From Fidelibacterota bacterium (lineage in GTDB: Bacteria > Fidelibacterota > Marinisomatia > Marinisomatales > J089), in NCBI GenBank assembly GCA_003695105.1, contig RFIZ01000027.1:1-9199 (forward strand): a stretch of DNA of 9,199 bases, written 5' to 3'. The position numbers were made by a program, and so were the translations under genes. Of this stretch, positions 1-6,468 are shown one piece after another; within the stretch, counting starts at the first letter, position 1; each line of letters starts with the position of its first letter. Under the pieces are notes generated by a model. It had not been told where the DNA came from and did no database searches. It worked only from the letters and a program-made list of their open reading frames with translations.

Positions 1-1
1 A

Positions 2-802
2 GCCAGGGGTACGGCCGTGGGGCTGGCGGTGCGGGGGTATAAGCCGGTGGTGGAAATTCAGTTCGGGGATTACATCTGGACCGCCATGATGCAACTGAGG
101 AACGAGGTCGCCACCATTCGGTACCGGTCGAACAATGCGTTTGCCTGTCCCCTGGTCATCCGGGTGCCGGTGGGGGGGTACATTCACGGCGCCCTCTGTC
201 ACAGCCAGTCCATCGACGGGACTTTTTTTCACATCCCCGGTCTGCGCATCGCCTATCCCTCCACTGCCGCCGACGCGAAAGGGCTGTTGAAAATGGCCTG
301 CCGGATGGAGGATCCGGTGCTGTTTCTGGAGCACAAAGGACTCTATCGTCAGGGATATGCCGCCACGCCGGAACCCGACCCGGAGTATCTGCTGGAATTC
401 GGCCGGGCCCGGGTGGTGGAAGCAGGGGATGAACTGACGGTCATCACCTGGGGGGCCATGGTGCAGAAAACGAAGGAGGCGATTCAGGATTTGGGGCTAA
501 CTTCCGGCCGGGTGGAGGTGCTGGATTTGCGCACCCTTCAGCCCCTGGATCTGGATGCCATCACCACTTCCGTAGCCAAAACAGGGAAAGTATTGATCGT
601 ACACGAAGACAACCTGACCGGAGGGATCGGCGGCGAGATCGCCGCCCGGATCGCCGACGAATGTTTCGAATATCTGGACGGTCCCGTCCGCCGGATCGGA
701 GCCCGGGATCTGCCGATTCCGTTCAACTGGTACCTGGAAGAAAAAGTTCTGCCCCAGACCGGGGACATCGCTGCGGCGTTGAAAGATTTACTGGAGTATT
801 GA
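2..802 (+). CDS. 2-oxoacid dehydrogenase E1 component, beta chain (5'-partial)
   Basis: This is the C-terminal part of the thiamine-diphosphate-dependent E1 component of a pyruvate or branched-chain 2-oxoacid dehydrogenase complex, which decarboxylates the 2-oxoacid and passes the acyl group to lipoyl-E2 in the cytoplasm. The frame is open from base 2. The GTG at 17 lies inside the conserved GTAVGLAVRGYKPVVE stretch, so it is not the start and the gene begins upstream. Visible landmarks are the Pyr-domain stretch VVEIQFGDYI, the GALCHSQS motif (His codon at 200-202) that aligns with the active-site HSQS of branched-chain E1 beta, EHKGLYRQ, and a transketolase C-terminal domain from about base 401 to the end. 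The EHKGLYRQ style resembles E1 proteins with alpha and beta fused in one chain, which cannot be checked here. The stop is one base before the E2 start. The family is certain, but the substrate is not. Confidence 0.93.
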   Translation, partial: ARGTAVGLAVRGYKPVVEIQFGDYIWTAMMQLRNEVATIRYRSNNAFACPLVIRVPVGGYIHGALCHSQSIDGTFFHIPGLRIAYPSTAADAKGLLKMACRMEDPVLFLEHKGLYRQGYAATPEPDPEYLLEFGRARVVEAGDELTVITWGAMVQKTKEAIQDLGLTSGRVEVLDLRTLQPLDLDAITTSVAKTGKVLIVHEDNLTGGIGGEIAARIADECFEYLDGPVRRIGARDLPIPFNWYLEEKVLPQTGDIAAALKDLLEY

Positions 803-803
803 G

Positions 804-2069
804 ATGCTGGTCGATATCGTGATGCCCAAGATGGGGGAATCCATCACCGAAGGGACGATCCTGGAATGGCGGAAACAGGTGGGGGACCGGGTGGAAAAGG
901 ATGAGATACTGTTGGAGATCGGCACCGACAAGGTGGATTCGGAAATTCCGTCACCCTATTCCGGCGTGATTACCGAGATCCTGGCGGAGAAGAACGAAGT
1001 CGTGGACGTGGGGGTGCCCATCGCCCGGGTGGAGACGGAAGGTGACGTGTCTGCCGCCGCTCCCGAAGAAGCCGAACCGGAACAAGAGCCGGCGGCCGAA
1101 GTTCCGCCGCCAGACACGACTCCCGGCCCGGCACCCACCCGCAGCAAGCCCGCCGCCGGGAAACGGTTTTATACGCCGGTGGTGTTGAAAATCGCCGCCG
1201 AGCACGGTCTGGACCAGGCGGAGTTGGAAACCATCCCCGGTTCCGGCCGTCAGGGACGGGTGACGAAAAAGGATATCCTGGCCTACCTGGACACCCGGAC
1301 AGCGGCGAAGCCCGCCGCCACCGTCCCGATCCCGACCCCCAGCCCGGAAGGGGCGGACTTAGCCGGGGATCGCATCGTGGAAATGGACCACATGCGAAAA
1401 CGGATCGCCCGGCATATGCGGGCCAGCGTGGACACGGCGGCCCACGTCTACGTCACCACGGAAGTGGATATGAGCGGCATCGTGGCCTTCATGCTGCGGG
1501 AAGGAGATACCTTCCGACAACGGGAAGGGTTTTCCCTGACGGTGACACCGTTCATCCTCCGGGCCGTGATCGGGGCGTTACAGACCTTCCCGGAGATGAA
1601 CGCCAGCCTGTCAGGTGATGAAATCCATTACCACCGGAATATCAATCTGGGTCTGGCGGTGGCGGTGGAAAAGGGCCTGCTGGTGCCGGTGATACCGCGG
1701 GCGGAGGAATTGAATTTTCTGGGTCTGTGCCGTCGGGTGCGGGACCTGGCGCAACGGGCCCGCTCGAAACAGATCAGCCCGGACGAATTGCAGGGTTCAA
1801 CCTTCTCCGTGACCAATTTCGGCGTGTTCCACGTGCAAATGGGAACCCCGATCATCAATCAACCCAACGTGGGCATCCTGGGGGTCGGCGCCATCACAAA
1901 ACGTCCCGTGGTACTGGAACTGGAGGGCCGGGATGTCATCGGTATCCGTTCCATGATGATTGTGTCATTGGGATTTGATCACCGCCTGATCGACGGCGCC
2001 GGCGGGAGCCGGTTCATCGAACAGGTGCGCCTCAACCTGGAAACCATGGACTTGCAGCACCTGTTCTGA
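804..2069 (+). CDS. Dihydrolipoamide acyltransferase (E2) of a 2-oxoacid dehydrogenase complex
   Basis: E2 is the core of the complex: its lipoyl arm receives the acyl group from E1 and transfers it to CoA. The 421-aa protein shows the full family layout. An N-terminal lipoyl domain (about 1-77) has the lipoylated lysine K43 in GTDKVDSEI. An acidic Pro/Ala/Glu-rich linker (about 84-120) is followed by the E1/E3-binding domain (about 122-163, FYTPVVLKIAAEHGLD to GRVTKKDIL), a second Pro/Ala linker (166-184) and the catalytic acyltransferase domain (about 190-421). The active-site motif DHRLIDG has H393 and D397, and STFSVTNFG lies at 332-340. Only one lipoyl domain is present. A GGAG at 793-796, seven bases before the ATG, supports this start. 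It follows E1 by one base and its stop overlaps the methyltransferase start. No E3 gene lies in the window. Pyruvate versus branched-chain specificity cannot be settled from the sequence alone. Confidence 0.95.
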   Translation: MLVDIVMPKMGESITEGTILEWRKQVGDRVEKDEILLEIGTDKVDSEIPSPYSGVITEILAEKNEVVDVGVPIARVETEGDVSAAAPEEAEPEQEPAAEVPPPDTTPGPAPTRSKPAAGKRFYTPVVLKIAAEHGLDQAELETIPGSGRQGRVTKKDILAYLDTRTAAKPAATVPIPTPSPEGADLAGDRIVEMDHMRKRIARHMRASVDTAAHVYVTTEVDMSGIVAFMLREGDTFRQREGFSLTVTPFILRAVIGALQTFPEMNASLSGDEIHYHRNINLGLAVAVEKGLLVPVIPRAEELNFLGLCRRVRDLAQRARSKQISPDELQGSTFSVTNFGVFHVQMGTPIINQPNVGILGVGAITKRPVVLELEGRDVIGIRSMMIVSLGFDHRLIDGAGGSRFIEQVRLNLETMDLQHLF

Positions 2070-2905
2070 TGGCTCTGGATCACGTTCTCAAATGGTATGC
2101 GGAAACCATCCGCTCACCCTATCTCCACTATGGCTATTGGGACGAACCGGACCAGGTCGATCCGGAGGCAATCGGTCTGGCGGACATCGCCCGGGCGCAG
2201 GAACGCTATATCACCCGTTTGGCAGAAGTAATTCCCGATAGCGTCCATTCCATTCTGGATGTGGGCTGTGGTATCGGCGGGAATGCAGCCTTTCTGCGGG
2301 ATCGGGGATATGCGGTGGAAGTGTTATCGCCGGATAAGTACCAGGAAGAAGTTATCATGGAACGGTTTCAACAGCGGTTGCCCTTTCATCGCACCCGGTT
2401 CGAGGATTTTGTGCCGGCCCGGTCGTACGATCTGGTTCTGGAGAGTGAAAGCGCCGCTTATATCAAACCCAAACCGGGTTTCGCGGCCGCCGGTCGCTGT
2501 CTCCGGCCGGGGGGATATCTGCTGGTGTCGGATTATTTTATTATTTATGACGATCAGTCCGATAGTCCCCATCTTCGGGGTGCACATCGTCTGGAAACGT
2601 ACAAGCGGGAAGCGGAAACCGCAGGCTTTAAACTCCTGGAAGAGCGTGACGTTACGGCTCACATTCTACCCACTCTGAAGACTGCAACCGCATTTGTGGA
2701 GCGGTTTATTTATCCTACCTCCGATTATATCCTGTATACCCTGCGACGAAAACATCCTCGTATTCTTGCAGGGCTTCGCTGGCTGGGGCAAAGTCTCTGG
2801 GATCGGAAGCAGAAACAGCTTCAACTAATTGACAGCGAAGCGTTCCTGACTTATCGACGGTATAAATTTTTCCTTTTTCAGTTAGGTGACAAACCGGTCA
2901 CCTGA
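2069..2905 (+). CDS. SAM-dependent class I methyltransferase, substrate unknown
   Basis: This 278-aa cytosolic protein has a Rossmann methyltransferase fold. SAM-binding motif I is ILDVGCGIGG at residues 62-71, and the post-core strand is LRPGGYLLVSDYF (145-157). The N-terminus (HYGYWDEPDQ, 20-29) and the C-terminal helical part (AETAGFKLLEERDVTAHILP, then a basic region ending YRRYKFFLF) resemble small-molecule methyltransferases of the UbiE / gamma-tocopherol / sarcosine type, so I cannot name its acceptor. The ATG shares its A with the E2 stop (TGATG, 2067-2071) and has no clear ribosome-binding site, so translation probably depends on termination-reinitiation from E2. It is the last gene of this block, and its stop codon lies inside a hairpin. 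The late part of the gene looks somewhat more AT-rich than E1/E2 by eye, but I see no clear sign of transfer. Confidence 0.85.
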   Translation: MALDHVLKWYAETIRSPYLHYGYWDEPDQVDPEAIGLADIARAQERYITRLAEVIPDSVHSILDVGCGIGGNAAFLRDRGYAVEVLSPDKYQEEVIMERFQQRLPFHRTRFEDFVPARSYDLVLESESAAYIKPKPGFAAAGRCLRPGGYLLVSDYFIIYDDQSDSPHLRGAHRLETYKREAETAGFKLLEERDVTAHILPTLKTATAFVERFIYPTSDYILYTLRRKHPRILAGLRWLGQSLWDRKQKQLQLIDSEAFLTYRRYKFFLFQLGDKPVT

Positions 2906-2908
2906 TTG
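2879..2908 (+). terminator. Putative intrinsic terminator or 3'-end stem-loop overlapping the methyltransferase stop
   Basis: A 12-bp inverted repeat pairs CAGTTAGGTGAC (2879-2890) with GTCACCTGATTG (2897-2908) around a 6-base loop (AAACCG). Ten pairs are Watson-Crick and two are G-U. The top six pairs are perfect and include four G-C. The TGA stop (2903-2905) is inside the 3' arm. The tract that follows (TATTTCC) is a poor U-run, so it could be a weak or factor-assisted terminator or an mRNA-stabilising 3' hairpin. Its position between two functionally unrelated gene blocks supports an end-of-transcript role. Confidence 0.45.
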
Positions 2909-3066
2909 TATTTCCGCTTCCATTACACTAGAGCACCCGTTCGGATCGGAAGGCGATATTCCCCCGTAATAACTGCGTTCGAGAGTCTGAAACGATAATC
3001 AGAATATAAGAAGACCATTTTATCTTGATTTTATACTTTCTTTGGTGATACTTTGAACCTTGGATT
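2909..3066. other. Intergenic region between the 2-oxoacid dehydrogenase block and the sulfur operon
   Basis: This is the only substantial non-coding gap in the window and it is visibly AT-rich in its second half. It contains no tRNA-like cloverleaf or open reading frame that I can support. The last 45 bases hold the promoter candidate for the regulator gene. They also contain two copies of ATACTTT (3033-3039 and 3048-3054, 15 bases apart), which could be alternative -10 elements or part of an operator. Confidence 0.6.
3025..3052 (+). promoter_or_regulatory. Candidate sigma70-like promoter for the MerR-led sulfur operon
   Basis: TTGATT (3025-3030) and GATACT (3047-3052) are separated by 16 bases, each matching four of six consensus positions. 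A better -10 match, TATACT (3032-3037), lies upstream but has no recognisable -35. Transcription from the called pair would start near 3059, only about 8 bases before the ATG at 3067, which would leave almost no leader. I see no clear MerR-type 19-bp spacer with a central dyad, so the operator is unassigned. Confidence 0.3.
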
Positions 3067-3621
3067 ATGAAAACATCAGTTGGAAAATCAAGATTAAGTC
3101 AGGCGGCGAATCCAAATCAGGAAACGTATTCGCCGCCTAACGCCGTTTTTCCTGACACGGAACCCGTGTTCACGATTGGGATCGCTTCCCAGTTAACTAA
3201 CACTTCCGTACATGCTTTGCGGGTGTATGAGGAAAAGAAACTGATTCTTCCCTTTGTGACTCCCACCCATCGCAGGTTGTATTCCCAGTTTGATATCGAG
3301 CGGATCAAATGTATTCGCCGTCATCTGGATGAAGAAGGATTGAATATCGCCGGTATCAAAGCCCTGTTAGCGATGATACCCTGTTGGTTGTTACGGCCTT
3401 GTTCACCGGAAGACCAGGCGGCATGTGAAGCCTTCACTTCCACGACTGCACCCTGTTGGGAGGTAGGGAAAAAGGGGCCGGAATGTCAGGATACGACCTG
3501 TCGTGATTGTCAGGTGTACCGCATGGGTTATCGATGTGGTGATATAAAATCTTTTTGCAAAGCGGCGTACAGTGGTATGATTCAGATTTCAACATCGGAA
3601 ACGAGCGGGGGTGCGGAATGA
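3067..3621 (+). CDS. MerR-family transcriptional regulator with cysteine-rich C-terminal domain
   Basis: This 184-aa protein is a probable DNA-binding regulator of the downstream sulfur genes. Residues 34-105 form a MerR winged helix-turn-helix (FTIGIASQLTNTSVHALRVY, RRLYSQFDIERI, EEGLNIAGIKALL). The C-terminal half carries nine cysteines (C106, C112, C120, C130, C140, C145, C148, C157, C164), including two PCW motifs and a CRDC. That is far more than a simple Hg or Zn site needs, and it suggests an Fe-S cluster, metal or thiol/sulfur sensor. The start is uncertain. The ATG at 3067 lacks a Shine-Dalgarno sequence and adds about 33 unconserved residues, while a GTG at 3166 would begin directly before the HTH. 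However, the bases at 3060-3075 are identical to those around the start at 7430, which favours ATG 3067. The stop overlaps the next start (ATGA), so regulator and enzyme are translationally coupled. Confidence 0.88.
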   Translation: MKTSVGKSRLSQAANPNQETYSPPNAVFPDTEPVFTIGIASQLTNTSVHALRVYEEKKLILPFVTPTHRRLYSQFDIERIKCIRRHLDEEGLNIAGIKALLAMIPCWLLRPCSPEDQAACEAFTSTTAPCWEVGKKGPECQDTTCRDCQVYRMGYRCGDIKSFCKAAYSGMIQISTSETSGGAE

Positions 3622-5867
3622 GCAAAAGTATTACCCGGCGGGAATTCATTCAGATCGCCGGAATGGGATTGGGGGGGCTGGCAATAGCCTCGCCGGTATT
3701 CAGTTGGGCAAAAAATGCTGTGCTGATGCCGGATTCAGTACCGGGCATGTATACCCGGCGGGTGCCAACCTATTGTGAGGTTTGCTTTTGGAAATGCGCC
3801 GGGTGGGTTCATTTAAACGAAGCGGGAGAAATCTGGAAAATTACCGGGAATGAACTGGATCCCCATTCGGAAGGACGGTTGTGTCCCCGTGGCACCGGCG
3901 GAGTGGGAATGTATTATGACAACGATCGGTTGAAAACACCCCTGATCCGGACGGAAGAGAGCGGTACACAAGTCTTCCGTGAAGCCGGTTGGGATGAGGC
4001 GCTGGAGCTGATCGCACGGCGAATGAAAGCGATCGCCGGGAAATACGGTCCCGAAAGTGTGGCGTTGTTTACCCATGGTTCCGGCGGCCATTATTTCAGT
4101 CATCTGATGAAAGCTTTTGGCACCACCAGTATCGCCGCCCCTTCTTACGCTCAGTGCCGGGGACCGCGGGAAGAGGCGTTTTACCATACCTTTGGGGAAG
4201 GGATCGGATCGCCGGAGCGAACCGATATCCGGGATACCCGCTGTCTGGTGTTGATCGGCTCTCATATCGGGGAAAACATGCACAACGGACAGGTCCAGGA
4301 AATGTCCGCCGCCATTGACAAAGGCGCCACGATCATCACCGTGGATCCGCGTTTTTCCACCGCCGCCGGTAAATCAACTTACTGGTTACCGATCAAACCG
4401 GCCACCGACCTGGCGTTGCTGTTAAGCTGGATCCATGTGTTGATCTATGAAGAATGGTACGACCGGAAATATGTGGAACAATACACCTATGGCTTTGACG
4501 AACTGAAAACACATGTTCGTCCATTTACTCCCGAGTGGGCCTACGGAATCACCACCATCAAACCGCAAATCATTCGGGAAACGGCGAAGGAGATGGCAAA
4601 TGCTTCCCCGGCGGTGATTGTCCATCCCGGTCGGCATGTAACCTGGTACGGGGACGATACCCAGCGGTTACGGGCGGTGGCGATATTAAACGCTTTGCTG
4701 GGAAGCTGGGGCCGACGGGGCGGGTTTTACAATCCGGAAAAAGCCCATGTTCCCAAGGTAAAAATTCCTCCGTATCCCCATCCAAAGTGGACCTGGCGGG
4801 ACGCTTTCCCGGGACAATATCCTTTAGCGGGTCTGACGCTGGCCTCGGCGATTCGGGACGCCACGCACCCGGACTTGAAGTGGGATCATGCCTATAAAGC
4901 CTGGATCGTGAACGGCACCAATCTCTTGTTTACCTTACCGGAACCGCGAAAGACCGTGGAAGCCATCCAAAACCTGGAATTTCTGGTGGCGATCGACACA
5001 ATGCCGATGGAAATCACCGGCTGGGCCGACGTGGTTCTGCCGGAATGCACTTATCTGGAACGATACGATTCCATTCGCGCCAGTCAACACCGGGAACCGG
5101 CCATCGCCGTGCGAACCCCCGCCGCCGCACCGCGCTGGGAGACCCGGCCCGGTTGGTGGATCGCCCGGGAACTGGGGGTGCGACTGGGGTTGAAAGATTA
5201 TTTCCCCTTTGCGACACACGAGGAAGAGTTGGATTGGCAGTTGAAGCAAATGGGCACTTCGCTGGAAGAAATGAAACGGGTGGGGGTGAAAAAATACCCG
5301 CGGGAATATGACGATTTATATCCGTTGGAAGATGGACCGGAAGGGTATGAATTCAATACCAATACCGGAAAGATTGAACTGTATTCCACGGCACTGGAGG
5401 AAGCGGGCTTCGACCCCTTGCCGGTCTATACACCGCACGAGGAACCACCGGAAGGATATTACCGGTTGATTTACGGCCGGGCGCCGATGCATACGTTCAG
5501 TCGCACGTCCAACAATCCCAATCTAACCGATCTGATGGCGGAAAACACGGTCTGGGTTCATCCCAAAGTGGCGAAAGAATGGGACCTGCGGGCCAATCAG
5601 AAGATTTGGCTGCAAAACCAGGATGGCGTAACCAGTTCCGGTCCAATCGCCGTGCGGATCACTGAACGGATCCGCTTTGATTCGGTGTTTATGGTTCACG
5701 GCTTCGGCCACACGGATCGCCGTCTGAGCCGGGCGGCATACCGGGGTGTCAACGATGCGGAATTGATCACGAAAGTCAAAGTGGATCCCATCATGGGAGG
5801 TACCGGTATGCGGGGGAATTTCGTCACCTTTCTGACGGAAGCGCCGGTGGGGAAAGGAGAAGCATGA
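3618..5867 (+). CDS. psrA: Tat-exported molybdopterin oxidoreductase, polysulfide/thiosulfate reductase catalytic subunit type
   Basis: This is the catalytic subunit (749 aa) of a DMSO-reductase-superfamily complex that would act on the extracytoplasmic side of the membrane. The N-terminus is a twin-arginine signal (TRREFIQIAG, R7/R8, then a hydrophobic stretch to about residue 30). A [4Fe-4S] site follows at C53, C56, C60 and C89 (CEVCFWKC then GRLCPRG). The probable Mo/W-ligating cysteine is C180 in SYAQCRG. The bis-MGD binding domains run to a C-terminal molybdopterin dinucleotide-binding domain (about 615-740). The length suits PsrA/PhsA-type enzymes. The start at 3618 is chosen because it begins exactly at the Tat signal and overlaps the regulator stop by four bases. 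The PsrB and NrfD partners and the sulfur-related neighbours favour polysulfide, thiosulfate or a related sulfur substrate. Arsenate, tetrathionate or oxidative direction cannot be excluded. The symbol denotes the family, not a proven substrate. Confidence 0.88.
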   Translation: MSKSITRREFIQIAGMGLGGLAIASPVFSWAKNAVLMPDSVPGMYTRRVPTYCEVCFWKCAGWVHLNEAGEIWKITGNELDPHSEGRLCPRGTGGVGMYYDNDRLKTPLIRTEESGTQVFREAGWDEALELIARRMKAIAGKYGPESVALFTHGSGGHYFSHLMKAFGTTSIAAPSYAQCRGPREEAFYHTFGEGIGSPERTDIRDTRCLVLIGSHIGENMHNGQVQEMSAAIDKGATIITVDPRFSTAAGKSTYWLPIKPATDLALLLSWIHVLIYEEWYDRKYVEQYTYGFDELKTHVRPFTPEWAYGITTIKPQIIRETAKEMANASPAVIVHPGRHVTWYGDDTQRLRAVAILNALLGSWGRRGGFYNPEKAHVPKVKIPPYPHPKWTWRDAFPGQYPLAGLTLASAIRDATHPDLKWDHAYKAWIVNGTNLLFTLPEPRKTVEAIQNLEFLVAIDTMPMEITGWADVVLPECTYLERYDSIRASQHREPAIAVRTPAAAPRWETRPGWWIARELGVRLGLKDYFPFATHEEELDWQLKQMGTSLEEMKRVGVKKYPREYDDLYPLEDGPEGYEFNTNTGKIELYSTALEEAGFDPLPVYTPHEEPPEGYYRLIYGRAPMHTFSRTSNNPNLTDLMAENTVWVHPKVAKEWDLRANQKIWLQNQDGVTSSGPIAVRITERIRFDSVFMVHGFGHTDRRLSRAAYRGVNDAELITKVKVDPIMGGTGMRGNFVTFLTEAPVGKGEA
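5854..5859 (+). promoter_or_regulatory. Ribosome-binding site of the ferredoxin subunit gene
   Basis: AAGGAG lies within the last codons of the catalytic-subunit gene. It is 4 bases from the ATG at 5864 and 7 bases from the ATG at 5867. The second spacing is the more typical one, so the true start may be 5867, which shares its A with the upstream TGA stop. Confidence 0.6.
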
Positions 5868-6400
5868 TGCGGTACGCAATGGCCATCGATACCAGAAAAT
5901 GCGTGGGCTGCAGCGATTGTGTCGTGGCGTGTCAAACCGAAAATAACGTTCCTATCGGCTATTGTCGCGACTGGGTGGTGGAAGCCACCACCGGAACCTA
6001 TCCTGAACTGCAAATGGAGTTGCGATCCGAACGGTGTAATCACTGTTCCGATGCGCCCTGTGTTCGGTGCTGTCCCACCGGAGCAAGCCACCAGGAAGAA
6101 GGAGGTACGGTGTTGGTCGATCCGCAGGAATGCATCGGGTGCAAAGCTTGTATTGTGTCCTGTCCATACGACGCCCGTTATGTCCATCCGGAAGGATACG
6201 TGGATAAATGCACGTTTTGCATCCACCGGGTGCGGGCCGGTGAAAGCCCTGCTTGCGTGGCGGTCTGTCCGACCCATTGCCTGTATTTCGGGGACACAGA
6301 TGATCCCAACAGCAAAATCTCCCGGCTTCTGGCGCGACGGAAATGGAAACGGCTGATTCCGGAAGCGGGAACGGATCCGAATATTTATTATCTGTTGTAG
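5864..6400 (+). CDS. psrB: Four-cluster ferredoxin electron-transfer subunit (PsrB/NrfC/DmsB type)
   Basis: This 178-aa iron-sulfur subunit would wire electrons between the molybdoenzyme and the NrfD-type membrane subunit. It has no signal peptide, as expected for a subunit carried out with its Tat-exported partner. Sixteen ligand cysteines form four [4Fe-4S] sites: C13/C16/C19/C23, C58/C61/C66/C70, C90/C93/C96/C100 and C116/C119/C131/C135. The sequence ends in NIYYLL, typical of the family. Three further cysteines (C34, C69, C139) lie beside cluster motifs. The gene overlaps the catalytic-subunit stop by four bases (ATGA), although the adjacent ATG at 5867 is better placed relative to the Shine-Dalgarno sequence. 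A 68-base gap separates it from the membrane subunit. Confidence 0.93.
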   Translation: MMRYAMAIDTRKCVGCSDCVVACQTENNVPIGYCRDWVVEATTGTYPELQMELRSERCNHCSDAPCVRCCPTGASHQEEGGTVLVDPQECIGCKACIVSCPYDARYVHPEGYVDKCTFCIHRVRAGESPACVAVCPTHCLYFGDTDDPNSKISRLLARRKWKRLIPEAGTDPNIYYLL

Positions 6401-6468
6401 GCGCGGCGCAATGAATCCGACCGGAACCGCAACTGTGTTGACTTCCAACCAAAACCACGGAGTACGTA

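Noticed and set aside
17..19. GTG as start of the E1 beta gene
   Set aside because: Conserved E1 beta sequence continues upstream to the window edge in the same frame, so the gene is truncated by the window rather than starting here.
3555..3617. In-frame upstream ATG extending the molybdoenzyme by 21 residues
   Set aside because: The Tat signal begins directly at the ATG at 3618, which also forms a typical ATGA overlap with the regulator stop; the extension would bury the signal peptide inside the protein.
3618..5867. Assigning the molybdoenzyme as respiratory arsenate reductase or tetrathionate reductase
   Set aside because: Family resemblance allows it, but no arsenic genes are nearby and the YeeE/YedE and rhodanese-like neighbours point to sulfur. 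It is kept only as an alternative.
5696..6448. A 250-codon reading frame on the minus strand
   Set aside because: It is antisense to the clear catalytic and ferredoxin subunit genes, with a low-complexity, His/Arg/Pro-rich translation and no recognisable domain; a shadow of the coding strand.
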